Assembly (NCBI RefSeq): GCF_041222825.1 | Contig: NZ_CP139482.1 | Coordinates: 86,001 to 150,000 of the forward strand | Source: Candidatus Thalassolituus haligoni | GTDB lineage: Bacteria > Pseudomonadota > Gammaproteobacteria > Pseudomonadales > Oceanobacteraceae | DNA length: 64,000 bases | Direction of reading: 5' to 3' | Shown here: in pieces, positions 16,638-25,301 of the stretch | Numbering within the stretch: position 1 is the stretch's first letter | How the letters are laid out: the number at the start of each line of letters is the position of its first letter | Program-made: the position numbers and the translations under genes | Notes under the pieces: generated by a model | The model's input: the letters and a program-made list of their open reading frames with translations, nothing else | The model's database searches: none | What the model was told of the DNA's origin: nothing

Positions 16638-17140
16638 GGCGTACCTCCCTCATCGACTTTGTTAACCGCCAGTGAAATATTACTGAACGTCGCTTTTGAA
16701 CAGGTGTTCATCACTTTTTTCAGCAGCTGGTAGGGGGTGTCTTTATCACCGACGATGGTAATAAAACGACCCAACTCCAACATTTCTGGCGACAGTGGTG
16801 AGCGCTCAGCCATGTATTGCAGTTCGGTAAGAAGTGCATCAATGGTTTCGCCTTCTGTCGCTTCAGCCTGCGGTATGCCTATAACGGCACGACCCTGAAC
16901 CAGAATTTCCTGCTTGTTGACCATCACGACCAGATTTTCTTCTGGCATGTTTTCGGCAATCGAAGCGGGTAACTCGATTTGTTCACTGTCTTCAACTTTC
17001 ACATCGTTCTGGTTAACCATAAGGAAAAACACCAGGATGGTGAAAATATCCATCAATGCGGTCAGGTTCAGCGTGCTGCCACCTTTGTTACGCTTGTGGC
17101 TGCGAGCCATGCGCTTGGCGCGGCGGGACGTTTTTTTCAT
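16634..17140 (-). CDS. ExbD/TolR-type motor protein (proton-site Asp present)
   Basis: A 168-residue ExbD/TolR family protein: a very basic cytoplasmic head (KKTSRRAKRMARSHKRNKGG), one transmembrane helix starting LTALMDIFTILVFFLM with the conserved Asp (D31) that carries protons in ExbD, TolR and MotB-like motors, then a periplasmic domain. The final segment (FITIVGDKDTPYQLLKKVMNTC) fits the family's ExbD fold. It overlaps the second ExbD gene upstream by four bases (ATGA). It forms a motor with the ExbB-type protein two genes upstream. Confidence 0.9.
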   Translation of the reverse strand: MKKTSRRAKRMARSHKRNKGGSTLNLTALMDIFTILVFFLMVNQNDVKVEDSEQIELPASIAENMPEENLVVMVNKQEILVQGRAVIGIPQAEATEGETIDALLTELQYMAERSPLSPEMLELGRFITIVGDKDTPYQLLKKVMNTCSKATFSNISLAVNKVDEGGTP

Positions 17141-17655
17141 GGTGTCACCTCCGTTGCGGTCGCCAGATCAGGCGCTGCTCCGAGGGAAATGTCCGGAAAC
17201 AGGGCTGCATCAACCACTGACGTCACAACAACGGCAGGGTATATACGAACCGTATCCATCACTGATACCAGGGTCTGGTAATCAATACCTGGCTCTGGGA
17301 GCAGATTGATGTCGGTTTTCTCAGCAAATACGGGATCTTTTTTGATCTCTTGCAGGATGGTCGACAGTCCTTCGAAGTCGTAGCTTTCGCCTTCCTTCGG
17401 GAACGTCGCATGCACCACCGTTTGCAACAGATAGCTATGAGAAACTTGTATGCTGTCTGAGCGGATGATGACCTCGAGCGTCACATCTTTTGGGTCTACA
17501 ACACTAGGCTGATCGCCCGCCGGCAACTTGAGATCGATTACGGACAGCTGTGAGAACACCATGTTCATCAGCAGTACTGGTACCAGTACGATCATCAGGT
17601 TCATAAAAGATGTAACGTTGAGCTCCGCCTGTTCTTGATTGCGTTGGCGTCTCAT
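17137..17655 (-). CDS. ExbD/TolR-type motor protein with Asn in place of the proton-site Asp
   Basis: A 172-residue ExbD/TolR paralogue with a short head, one transmembrane helix (about residues 12-34) and a periplasmic domain ending in DYQTLVSVMDTVRIYPAVVV. Aligning LNVTSFMNLMIVLVPVLL with LNLTALMDIFTILVFFLM of its neighbour puts Asn19 where the essential Asp should be. I checked the codon (AAC). The protein may be a non-conducting partner in an uneven ExbD pair. It lies 13 bases after the ExbB-type gene and overlaps the next exbD gene. Confidence 0.88.
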   Translation of the reverse strand: MRRQRNQEQAELNVTSFMNLMIVLVPVLLMNMVFSQLSVIDLKLPAGDQPSVVDPKDVTLEVIIRSDSIQVSHSYLLQTVVHATFPKEGESYDFEGLSTILQEIKKDPVFAEKTDINLLPEPGIDYQTLVSVMDTVRIYPAVVVTSVVDAALFPDISLGAAPDLATATEVTP

Positions 17656-17668
17656 TGGAAATTACATC

Positions 17669-18319
17669 TCACTTGTTGCCGGGAGTGGATTGGCCTTGCT
17701 TGCGCTCGGTAATGATGTTCAAAAACTTCACTCCGGCCATTTCAATGCTGTCGACAATCTCATTGGTTTTGGTCTGCAGATAAGTATGCAGTAACAACAG
17801 TGGAATCGCTGCCATCAAACCAAATGCGGTGGTGTTCATCGCAACCGAAATACTCTGCGACAGCAGGGTGGCTTTTTCTGCTGGTGCGGCGTTGGCAACA
17901 GCGGTAAAAGCAGCAATAAGACCCATGATAGTTCCAAGCAGCCCCATCAGGGTGGCAATGTTCGCCAAAGTGGCGACGTACTGGGTGCGTTTTTCAAGCT
18001 GGGGTACCGCTTCCATCAGACCTTCTTCAAGAGCGTATTCAATTTCTTCGCGACGCTGGCTGCCTGGAATTCGGGCAATGGCGGCAGAGAAAATATCGCC
18101 CAGTTTGGTACTGGATTCGTTGGCATAGTTCAGGGCTGCGCGCATATCACGGCTTTCCAGCATTGGCAGGATTTCGTCAAAAGCCTTGCGGTTACTCGAC
18201 TTTTCCTTGGTCAGGTAGAGCAAACGCTCCAGCGCAATGGCAATACCCACAGCCATGATAATGGCAATCGGGTACATAAATACGCCGCCTTCTTGAAAAA
18301 AACGTACGATGGAATCCAT
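17669..18319 (-). CDS. MotA/TolQ/ExbB-type proton channel protein
   Basis: A 216-residue inner-membrane protein with three transmembrane helices (about 15-33, 115-145 and 158-180). The family region LANIATLMGLLGTIMGLIAAF and the following AMNTTAFGLMAAIPLLLLH carry the small and Thr residues lining the ion path. With the two ExbD-type proteins it forms a motor driven by the proton-motive force. GGGGGA precedes the ATG. About 160 bases separate it from the upstream secreted-protein gene, the largest gap in the operon, and this gap holds promoter-like and hairpin signals. Confidence 0.92.
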   Translation of the reverse strand: MDSIVRFFQEGGVFMYPIAIIMAVGIAIALERLLYLTKEKSSNRKAFDEILPMLESRDMRAALNYANESSTKLGDIFSAAIARIPGSQRREEIEYALEEGLMEAVPQLEKRTQYVATLANIATLMGLLGTIMGLIAAFTAVANAAPAEKATLLSQSISVAMNTTAFGLMAAIPLLLLHTYLQTKTNEIVDSIEMAGVKFLNIITERKQGQSTPGNK

Positions 18320-18346
18320 AGAATTTCCCCCAGATTTATTACGTGG

Positions 18347-18374
18347 TAGATAGTATTTTACTGTTAGCTTTCAA
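18347..18374 (-). promoter_or_regulatory. Candidate internal promoter for the motor genes
   Basis: On the minus strand TTGAAA (18374-18369) and TATCTA (18352-18347) are separated by 16 bases, a fair sigma70 match, about 28 bases before the ExbB-type start codon. It would let the motor and TonB-like genes be made independently of the eight upstream genes. Confidence 0.4.
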
Positions 18375-18396
18375 GCTGTTGTTGGTATTCAACAGC
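18375..18396 (-). other. Hairpin in the gap before the motor genes
   Basis: GCTGTTG (18375-18381) pairs with CAACAGC (18390-18396) across an 8-base loop. It lies immediately upstream of the candidate internal promoter. It may act as an mRNA processing or stability element or a partial terminator; there is no U-run. Confidence 0.4.
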
Positions 18397-18480
18397 AGGA
18401 AAATTGCATTTAATCGACAACCGGCCATGCAAATACAGCTAATTTCACTGATTTGTCAGCCTACGCGATCCTTGTGTGAA

Positions 18481-18777
18481 CTAATTCGCTTTCCTTTCCG
18501 TTGCCTGATTTCCGAAACCGTCTCTGAAACGTTTGGCATATTCAACTTCTAGCTGAAATTGTTTCGGTTGCAGCGGCTCGAAGCGTTCTTCCTCATAGCC
18601 ATTAATAGGTTCGAACGGTATTTCCACGTCGGGTGGGCTTTTCCATGAAGTAATTGTCATGATGCCGGCGTCTTCCGTACTGCCAAGGATGGAGATCCCT
18701 TCCAGTTGAATAACATCTGCTGCAATAGCGGTTACCGGAGAAAGCAAGGCCAGCAGTGCGAATAACCATGTTTTCAT
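18481..18777 (-). CDS. Small secreted protein of the envelope-motor operon, 98 aa
   Basis: A 98-residue protein with a clear signal peptide (MKTWLFALLALLSPVTAIAA), leaving a mature periplasmic protein of about 78 residues. It has an early strand-forming stretch (VIQLEGISILGS), a Pro-rich middle (SPPDVEIPFEPINGYEEERF) and a helical, charged C-terminus. No family is recognised. The start ATG overlaps the stop of the upstream TPR lipoprotein gene by one base (TGATG), so the two are translationally coupled and probably act together. Its position beside the motor genes suggests it belongs to the periplasmic part of the machine. Confidence 0.75.
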   Translation of the reverse strand: MKTWLFALLALLSPVTAIAADVIQLEGISILGSTEDAGIMTITSWKSPPDVEIPFEPINGYEEERFEPLQPKQFQLEVEYAKRFRDGFGNQATERKAN

Positions 18778-19523
18778 CAGGAGTCTCCTTCCGAATCTGC
18801 AGCAGCCGCAGGCTGCTGGGTTGGCGCTTCACTAGGCTGGCTGGCTGCTTCGGCGGCAGCGGCAGCTTCTTGTGCCTGGGTGTTTTTGATGCGTTTGTCG
18901 AGATCCTGTATCCAGATTGTCAGTAGTGGATCTTCTTTCTTGTTCAGCTGCTGTGCTGTGCGGTACTGGAGCAATGCTTTCCCGTACTGCCTCATATACA
19001 GATCGTACAATATGCCCAGGTTATAGTGCAGATCGGGGTTGGGCACTGAGCACTGAATGGCTTTGGAATAGCTTTGTTCTGCCAGGGTAAAATCACCAAG
19101 TTCCCGTGCTACTGGCCCCATAGCCTGAAACGCAGGACAAAATTCGCTATTCAATACCAAGGCCTGATCAATGCTGGATTTACTGCCTTCAAAATCCCCG
19201 GTCTGGTATTGGGATAAACCCAGATTGACCCAGACGCCCGGATATTCCGGAAAACGCTCAGACATGATGATCCAGTGCTTCAAAGCCTGGTCATAGCGTT
19301 TTGATTTGAGCAAAATCAGGCCATGCTTGAACAGCCCCTTGGTTTCTGCATCAAGGTCAGCATCAGCAGAGTCATCCGGCCCGGTTTCTGCTTCTGTCTC
19401 TGCAGCTACTTGTTGTTGTGTTTCTTCTGGTTGGTCGGCGTTATCCTCGCCGTCGCTCTTCATCAACGAGCTACAGCCTGCCAGCACCATCACCAAGAGA
19501 AAACTAGCGAATCTCACTAACAT
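18777..19523 (-). CDS. TPR-repeat lipoprotein (GltE-like in position and design)
   Basis: A 248-residue lipoprotein: signal peptide with lipobox VLAGC (Cys17) followed by Ser-Ser, which predicts outer-membrane sorting. An acidic Gln/Glu-rich linker runs to about residue 60. Three to four TPR units follow (about 65-200), for example GLILLKSKRYDQALKHWI, GLSQYQTGDFEGSKSSIDQA and NLGILYDLYMRQYGKALLQY. An Ala/Gln-rich tail ends the protein. TPR lipoproteins of this sort occur in the Myxococcus Glt complex and its relatives. The start overlaps the end of the upstream gene by 20 bases. Confidence 0.82.
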   Translation of the reverse strand: MLVRFASFLLVMVLAGCSSLMKSDGEDNADQPEETQQQVAAETEAETGPDDSADADLDAETKGLFKHGLILLKSKRYDQALKHWIIMSERFPEYPGVWVNLGLSQYQTGDFEGSKSSIDQALVLNSEFCPAFQAMGPVARELGDFTLAEQSYSKAIQCSVPNPDLHYNLGILYDLYMRQYGKALLQYRTAQQLNKKEDPLLTIWIQDLDKRIKNTQAQEAAAAAEAASQPSEAPTQQPAAAADSEGDS

Positions 19524-22335
19524 AGCTCAATTCCTTTTCGTCCTTACGGTATTGGGTCGGTGCCAGGTCAGCCATGACATCGAAGCTCTTTTTGATCCAT
19601 TCATCGTAAATGCCGTCGTAGGTACGATTGATGTTTTTCATCTGCACGTCCATCGCGGCCTGCTCAAACGGGTAGGCCTGGTCTTCAAGCAGGAATTGGT
19701 ATTCCTCGAGTTCCAGCTCATCCAGTCCTTTTGGTCGTTCTGAGTCCAATAGCGCCTTGCTCAGTTGGGTATAGAGCTGACCAATACGATAGGTCGAGGA
19801 GGTGGTAAATTCGAGCACGCCCATCTCGACGGATTGGGTATACAACTCCTGAGCTTCTTGCATGGCCTTGTTCTTGATCGGAATACTCTTGTTGAGTGGC
19901 AAGGTCAGCGGCAGACTCTCGTATTTCAGTCGTGAAAACTCTGCCAACTCGTAGGAGGCACCAGCAGCCAAGTACTTCGAGCGTTCGGTTTGCTTGTCCC
20001 CGGCATTGGCATTCAGGGTAATGATTTTATCAAGCCAGAAACGACGCTTGTCTTCGTCCTTTTCATTGCCTTCCATGCCATACAGTTGCTCCAGCTTGTA
20101 GTGGGCTTCGATGGCGGGATCGAAAGGTTCCGAGTAGTTGTTGGCATAGCGCTTGAACATGACGATGGCGCTGCCAATGTCACCGGCTTTTTCATAATAT
20201 TCACCGGATTGGAAACAGGCGATGCGCTGTTCTTTCTTGTCTTTGGATGTACGCCATACATCCGCCAGAGCATTGGCTGCCGTCGCCCATTTTTCCTGCT
20301 TTTCATAGGTGAAAATCAGCTTGGTGGGAATATCCTGACTGAGTTTATGGTTGGGATATTTACGCTGGAATGCTTTTAGCGCTTTCTCTGCCCCGGCATA
20401 GTCCTCTATTTCAAACAGCATGGTGGCGGCATCGTATTCGGCAATGATGGAGTTTTCGCTGCCAGGAGTGACATCACCAATGCGATTCCAGCTGGCGGCT
20501 GCCAACTCGTAATCACCGGCTTCGCGGGCCTGCTCACCTTGTTTGTAGATCGCCGCCGCGAGTTTTTCGCGAATATCCTTGCGGGTTTTGCCATCAATCT
20601 TGTTGTACTTCAGTGCTTGCTGAAACGCTTCTTCTGCTTCGGTGTAATATCCCAGCTCAAATGCCGAGTGTCCTCGAACCAGTGCAGCACCATAGCGATG
20701 TTTGTCTGACAGATTATCCTGAATGCCCCAGGCCATGCGGGAAACAGACAGTGCCTCTTCATAGTTTTTGTCAGCCAGGAACAGCTCGGAAGTACTTACC
20801 AGAACCTTGCCACGCTCTTCATGCTCGGGGAAGGTATTGATAAAGCGCATGGAGTTTTCAGCACTTTGCTGACGCCATTCTGCTGCTTCATCTTCGTTGG
20901 TTGGTTTGTATTTGTTATAAGCCAATACCGTTGCATAGGCAGCCTCCGAGGCTCGCGGATGATCGGGGTATTGATAGGCTACGATTTCGTAATGATCACG
21001 GGCTTGCTTGTAGTTGCCGAGCTCGTAGGCGATCTCTGCCAGCAAGAAATGCGCTTCGGCGGCATCGGCGGCATCCGGGACACTACGTAAATAAATGTCG
21101 TACCACTTCGCCGCTTCGGCATAACGTGCTGCTTTTTCCGCACTGTCTTTGGTCTGTTGTGCCCAGCCGTGATTAAACTTGGCTAAATCCATAATATAGC
21201 CAGCGAGGGGTTCGCGAATCGTGGCGTGTACTTCTTCACCATGGTTAGCCCAATACTCACTGTCGATACCGAAACGGTCTATATAGTCTGCTTCGCTTTG
21301 ACGTTGCAGTACGGGGTAGCCTGCAGCAGCGTACTGGTCAACCATGTGCTGGTAATAAACCGGTGCCCGGTCACTATCGGGGTAGCGCTCGACATAGGCG
21401 GCCAGCGTCGACGCGCCACTCTGGTAGTATTTTTGCTCGTAGTAGAAGTCAGCCAGGCGATCATAAATCAGGTATTCGTAGTGGCGACGACCGTAGTGAT
21501 CAAAGAATTCGCCGACCTCTTCCCATTCACCACGGTAACTGAAAGCGACTGCCATGGTGTAAACGCTGTCCTTGAGGATTTCAAGGTCGGCACCACTGGC
21601 GTTATCAATCGCACTCTGGGTTGGGTAGTCTTCGTCAATCAGCCGAGCAAACGCCAGCAGGCTGTCATCGTAACGGCTTTGTTTAAACAGCGACCAGCCC
21701 AGCATGTAGCCAGCATTGCTGTAGTATTTATTGCCAATACGACCATGTTTTACCAGGCGCTGGAACGATTGTTCTGCTGCGACATAGTCGCTCATGGCAT
21801 AGCGCAGTTCACCAAGGCGGAATTCGGCATCAAGATAATAGAGGGAGTCCGGGTAGCGTTCGACCAGCTGTTCAAGAACCCTGGCGGTTTCTTCCGGCTC
21901 AGCTGCGATGTTGTAAGCTTTGGCTAGCTGATAGAGTATTTCATCATTGCTGGCGTTGTCTGGATGATCGGCCAGTAATGATTCGAAATCACGAATGGAG
22001 GCGGCAAGCACCTCCGGATCAACGGCTTCTTCTTCATCGGAAGTAAAGCTGTCGCCGGTCCAAGCTGCTTCTTGCTCGTTCAGGCGCAGCGCAGCAATAC
22101 GGCGGGAAGCCAGCATTGCGTATTGGTGGTGATCTGCGACTTCAATGTAAGCCCGATAACGTGCCACGACGTCTTCATTGGTGACAATCAGTGGCTCATT
22201 GGAAGGCGCTTTCAGTCCGTAATATGTGAGATCCGATATGGTGCCAGCCTGGTGTGGTTGTACCTGGGCGCAGCCAGCAGTTACAAGCAGACAGGACACG
22301 ACAGAGGACCATATCAGTGAGCGCCGGTCATTCAT
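19504..22335 (-). CDS. Large TPR-repeat lipoprotein, 943 aa
   Basis: A 943-residue envelope protein almost entirely built of TPR-like helical hairpins. ATG 22335 is chosen because it starts a signal peptide with lipobox VTAGC (about residues 18-22); a longer in-frame start would bury this signal. At least ten repeat units are visible, such as YYLDAEFRLGELRYAMSDYV, HFLLAEIAYELGNYKQARDHY and EFGY-like SAFELGYYTEAEEAFQQAL. The protein resembles the large periplasmic TPR scaffolds of gliding and outer-membrane assembly machines. It overlaps both neighbours by 8 and 20 bases. Likely a periplasmic scaffold between the barrel proteins and the motor. Confidence 0.8.
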   Translation of the reverse strand: MNDRRSLIWSSVVSCLLVTAGCAQVQPHQAGTISDLTYYGLKAPSNEPLIVTNEDVVARYRAYIEVADHHQYAMLASRRIAALRLNEQEAAWTGDSFTSDEEEAVDPEVLAASIRDFESLLADHPDNASNDEILYQLAKAYNIAAEPEETARVLEQLVERYPDSLYYLDAEFRLGELRYAMSDYVAAEQSFQRLVKHGRIGNKYYSNAGYMLGWSLFKQSRYDDSLLAFARLIDEDYPTQSAIDNASGADLEILKDSVYTMAVAFSYRGEWEEVGEFFDHYGRRHYEYLIYDRLADFYYEQKYYQSGASTLAAYVERYPDSDRAPVYYQHMVDQYAAAGYPVLQRQSEADYIDRFGIDSEYWANHGEEVHATIREPLAGYIMDLAKFNHGWAQQTKDSAEKAARYAEAAKWYDIYLRSVPDAADAAEAHFLLAEIAYELGNYKQARDHYEIVAYQYPDHPRASEAAYATVLAYNKYKPTNEDEAAEWRQQSAENSMRFINTFPEHEERGKVLVSTSELFLADKNYEEALSVSRMAWGIQDNLSDKHRYGAALVRGHSAFELGYYTEAEEAFQQALKYNKIDGKTRKDIREKLAAAIYKQGEQAREAGDYELAAASWNRIGDVTPGSENSIIAEYDAATMLFEIEDYAGAEKALKAFQRKYPNHKLSQDIPTKLIFTYEKQEKWATAANALADVWRTSKDKKEQRIACFQSGEYYEKAGDIGSAIVMFKRYANNYSEPFDPAIEAHYKLEQLYGMEGNEKDEDKRRFWLDKIITLNANAGDKQTERSKYLAAGASYELAEFSRLKYESLPLTLPLNKSIPIKNKAMQEAQELYTQSVEMGVLEFTTSSTYRIGQLYTQLSKALLDSERPKGLDELELEEYQFLLEDQAYPFEQAAMDVQMKNINRTYDGIYDEWIKKSFDVMADLAPTQYRKDEKELSYVSEIR

Positions 22336-24262
22336 ATTCACCCAGGCCTCCGCTGTTGGTGTTGCGACGCAGCTCGTTGTCGTAAAGTCGGGCAATAGAC
22401 AGGCGAGTGGTCGCGAGGTAATCCTTGAGTCGGTCTTTCAACATGCCGATATGGCTCTGAGCAACGGTGACAATTTGCTGCTGCTGTTTGGTGTGGAGTG
22501 CTGTCAGTGTTTGTTCCAGCTGGCTGAGTTTGCTGGCGGCGGCTTCGATGGTTGCCAGGTGCGCTTCAGAGTGGGCGTGAAAGGTACCCACCTGTTCCCG
22601 TAGTCCATTGACATTGGTCAGCTGGGTATTTAAATCCTGATATTGCTGCTGCAATAGAAGTTGCTGTTTTTTGAGTGTCCATGCCCTTTGTGGTAAAGAC
22701 TTGCTCAGCTGCCACTGGGAAATGCCTTGCAGGAGCGCGGCCTGCTCACGGATATCTTGTTCCATGGGCGTTTCGCCACTGGATTCCTTGGCAATAGCGA
22801 CCAGCTTATTCAGCTGCTGTAACTCTGATTCATTGGCAAAACCAAACGCTTGGCGCCGCTGTTCCTGAATGCGCTGGTCGATCAGTGCGATCTGTTGTTG
22901 CAGCTGCCTGGAGCTGCTTTCTACCTGCTCCAGTCTGCCGGACTGTGCGACCTGAACATAAGCCGCCAGATTGGCGAGCTTCTCAGCCTGTGCAAGAGAC
23001 AGCTGTTGTTGTTGCCGTTGAACCCAGTCCAGCATGCTGCGAATGTCCAGCAGACGCTGCTGCTCCTGGATGAAGGCGCTGGTACTGAGCAATCCTTCAA
23101 GGTTGCGGCTAGTGGGTGATTCGGTGACGCCCTGAGGGTCAGCACTGAGTATATTGTCAGAGGTTGCCGACTGGCGAGCTTCCCAGCGCGCTACCCACTG
23201 AAGTAAGGTTGCCGGATTGTTGAGATTATTGAGCTGCTCAAGTGCCAACGTCATACGGTTTTCTGTGTATTCGTAGACGGGCAGGGAGGGCACCCCACCA
23301 TTCATTAGTTCGGCAAGGTAGGATGTTGCCATCAATGATTCGAGTGCATGAATGTCCAGCAGGGGGAAGTGCTCCTGCAATACCCGCCATGGCTGTAATG
23401 CCTGGTCGTATTGCCAGCGCTTTGACAATGCCCAGCCATATTGCAGCAATGCATCGGAGGTGTAGGGGCCATCCTTGGATACCTGACGCAAATAACCAAT
23501 GGCTTCGTCATAATGTTTGTTGCGTAACTCGTATTTTCCCGCCGTTAAACGGAAGCGATCATTCAGCGCAGTTTGCTGTTCATTTTCCGGATCATTGACC
23601 AGAAAATCGGACACCCACTGCTGCAAGTCGTCAGCAGATATTCCCTGGCGCATTTTTGTCAGCATCAGGTTATAACCGGCAAACCGGTACCAGTGGCTAT
23701 CCTCATCAATCTGACTAAAAGCCTCTTCAGCTTGCGGGGTCTGATCTCGATTGGCGTATGAGGTGGTGGCTATAAAGGCTGCTTCGGCTTCATCTGCCGG
23801 GTTCAGCAAAGCGTCGCCGGCCATCGCCTTACTGACCAGTTGGCCAGCTTGCAGCCAGTTACTTCGGTCGGAGGCGTTACGGGCCAGCATGAACCAGGTA
23901 TTTCCCATTCCTGGAGAGTGACTGAGTGACGGATCACGGAGCAACGCACTGGCGTAGGAATCCATGCCCAAGTCTGACAACCCGGCGGGTAGTGTGTACA
24001 TGATGTCCATATCGGCGAGCGTTGGTTCTGCGTCACTGTCTGACATGGCAACCAGAGGGTTGCTGGTCAGATAGTGGAAGAAATACACACGCTTGCCCAG
24101 CTCGTGATTCAGCACATCGATTGGGGTTTTCAGTACCGGAGCTGTGGCACTTAGCGCAGATACAATGCTGTTATCTGACGCCGTAGGCTGCGCTGCACAG
24201 GTAGTACTGCTTACCCAAGCGGTAGCCGCTACGGCCAGAGCGAGTAATCCTGACTTTTGCAT
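22328..24262 (-). CDS. Periplasmic helical/coiled-coil protein, 644 aa
   Basis: A 644-residue protein with a signal peptide (about residues 1-24, ending CAAQ). The first 340 residues are helical repeats with TPR character, for example YNLMLTKMRQGISADDLQQW and ALLQYGWALSKRWQYDQALQ. The last 250 residues, rich in Gln, Leu and Glu (LQQQIALIDQRIQEQRRQ and neighbours), are strongly predicted coiled coil. No named family is recognised. It overlaps the large TPR gene by eight bases and starts three bases after the preceding gene. The signal peptide has a Cys near the cleavage region, so a lipoprotein is possible but the lipobox is poor. Confidence 0.75.
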   Translation of the reverse strand: MQKSGLLALAVAATAWVSSTTCAAQPTASDNSIVSALSATAPVLKTPIDVLNHELGKRVYFFHYLTSNPLVAMSDSDAEPTLADMDIMYTLPAGLSDLGMDSYASALLRDPSLSHSPGMGNTWFMLARNASDRSNWLQAGQLVSKAMAGDALLNPADEAEAAFIATTSYANRDQTPQAEEAFSQIDEDSHWYRFAGYNLMLTKMRQGISADDLQQWVSDFLVNDPENEQQTALNDRFRLTAGKYELRNKHYDEAIGYLRQVSKDGPYTSDALLQYGWALSKRWQYDQALQPWRVLQEHFPLLDIHALESLMATSYLAELMNGGVPSLPVYEYTENRMTLALEQLNNLNNPATLLQWVARWEARQSATSDNILSADPQGVTESPTSRNLEGLLSTSAFIQEQQRLLDIRSMLDWVQRQQQQLSLAQAEKLANLAAYVQVAQSGRLEQVESSSRQLQQQIALIDQRIQEQRRQAFGFANESELQQLNKLVAIAKESSGETPMEQDIREQAALLQGISQWQLSKSLPQRAWTLKKQQLLLQQQYQDLNTQLTNVNGLREQVGTFHAHSEAHLATIEAAASKLSQLEQTLTALHTKQQQQIVTVAQSHIGMLKDRLKDYLATTRLSIARLYDNELRRNTNSGGLGEYE

Positions 24263-24265
24263 GAC

Positions 24266-24772
24266 TTACCAAGCCTTCAGAGTAGCAACTGCGCTGCGTT
24301 GGGCGGTGTTGTCCGTAATAGAAAGCAAGAGTTTGAGATGGTCGCCGTTTTTACGGAAAACCCCCTCATAGACCAGATCACGAACACGCTTGTTTTCGTC
24401 ACGTCCACGCACGACAACTTTCAACAGGTGATTGCCGGGTGCCACTTCAAGGTCGGCCAGCGGCTGGACAGCACCAAACTGAAGGGCCTGGATTTCTTTT
24501 TCCGTATAAAGATAGTTAACGGGAGTAATACCATTGCCAGACACTGTGATTGACATGGGGGTAAAGAATTTACCGTTACTGAGTGCCAAATACAGTGACG
24601 CCTTGGTACTAATCGGGCTGATCAGTTGCTTTTCGATGGCCGAGAGCTCGCTGCTCAACTCAATCACCGAGCGTTTGGCTGAATCGATTTCAAGCTGAAT
24701 GTCTTCTGGGGTCGCTGCCACGGCTTGGAAAATACCGAAGAACCATAGCATCCCTGCAACTAAAAACTTCAT
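24266..24772 (-). CDS. Small secreted protein of the envelope-motor operon, 168 aa
   Basis: A 168-residue protein with a signal peptide (MKFLVAGMLWFFGIFQAVAA), a helical stretch of about 30 residues with heptad spacing (SAKRSVIELSSELSAIEKQL) and a beta-rich C-terminal domain (for example NHLLKVVVRGRDENKRV and LVYEGVFRKNGDHLKLLLS). No family is recognised. ATG 24772 has a GAGG ribosome-binding site at proper distance; the GTG six bases upstream does not. It is sandwiched between the thioredoxin-like and coiled-coil genes with gaps of ten and three bases. Confidence 0.75.
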   Translation of the reverse strand: MKFLVAGMLWFFGIFQAVAATPEDIQLEIDSAKRSVIELSSELSAIEKQLISPISTKASLYLALSNGKFFTPMSITVSGNGITPVNYLYTEKEIQALQFGAVQPLADLEVAPGNHLLKVVVRGRDENKRVRDLVYEGVFRKNGDHLKLLLSITDNTAQRSAVATLKAW

Positions 24773-24782
24773 AACCACCTCA

Positions 24783-25301
24783 TCAACGTTGATGTACTAC
24801 GCCGTCCCCGGATAACCAGTGACTCAGGGCGCGGCGAGTGAATTCCATATTTCTGAAAAGGCTACCTGCGTACAGGTAATCCAGTGTTCCGTCAGGGCTA
24901 ACCAGCATTACGGCGGGCAATGGGTTGATTTGCCATGCCCTGGTCAGTTTCTGGTTGTATGCCAGTAACGGCAGACTTGTATGGGGAGCATCCTTGACCA
25001 ACTGATCATCGGTATCCCATATCACCCAGGTAACCAGGCCGTTTTTGCTGTACTGACGTGCCAGTTGCTCATACTGCTCCAGTGCTTCCCGGCATTGGTG
25101 ACATGGGCCGACCCAAATCAGCATTACCGGCTTGCCGCGCTGCTCATTCAAGCTTTTTGCGTAGCCGCCCATGACCGGAGGAAGCGCCAGCTCGGCCAGC
25201 GTGTCTCCAATCGACAGTTTGCTCGAGGCTGTGTCAGCAACGGAAAAACTGGCGATCAGAGCGGCCAGGACTAGTAGTAAAATCCGACTGCTATGCTCCA
25301 T
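24783..25301 (-). CDS. Periplasmic TlpA-like thioredoxin protein
   Basis: A 172-residue thioredoxin-fold protein with an N-terminal signal peptide or anchor (about residues 5-23). The redox site is CHQC in WVGPCHQCREALEQY (near residue 65), and the cis-Pro loop is INPLPAVMLVSPDG. The sequence around the active site departs from the usual WCPPC/WCGPC, so its redox partner may be special. It overlaps the upstream barrel gene by 31 bases. Inference: it keeps Cys of co-encoded envelope proteins, such as the two in the TonB-like C-terminal domain, in the right state. Confidence 0.82.
   Translation of the reverse strand: MEHSSRILLLVLAALIASFSVADTASSKLSIGDTLAELALPPVMGGYAKSLNEQRGKPVMLIWVGPCHQCREALEQYEQLARQYSKNGLVTWVIWDTDDQLVKDAPHTSLPLLAYNQKLTRAWQINPLPAVMLVSPDGTLDYLYAGSLFRNMEFTRRALSHWLSGDGVVHQR

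Noticed and set aside
15708..18319. Classical TonB-ExbB-ExbD siderophore system
   Set aside because: No TonB-dependent receptor or Fur-like site is nearby; the TonB-like end is of AgmX/PglI type, and the set includes TPR and barrel proteins.
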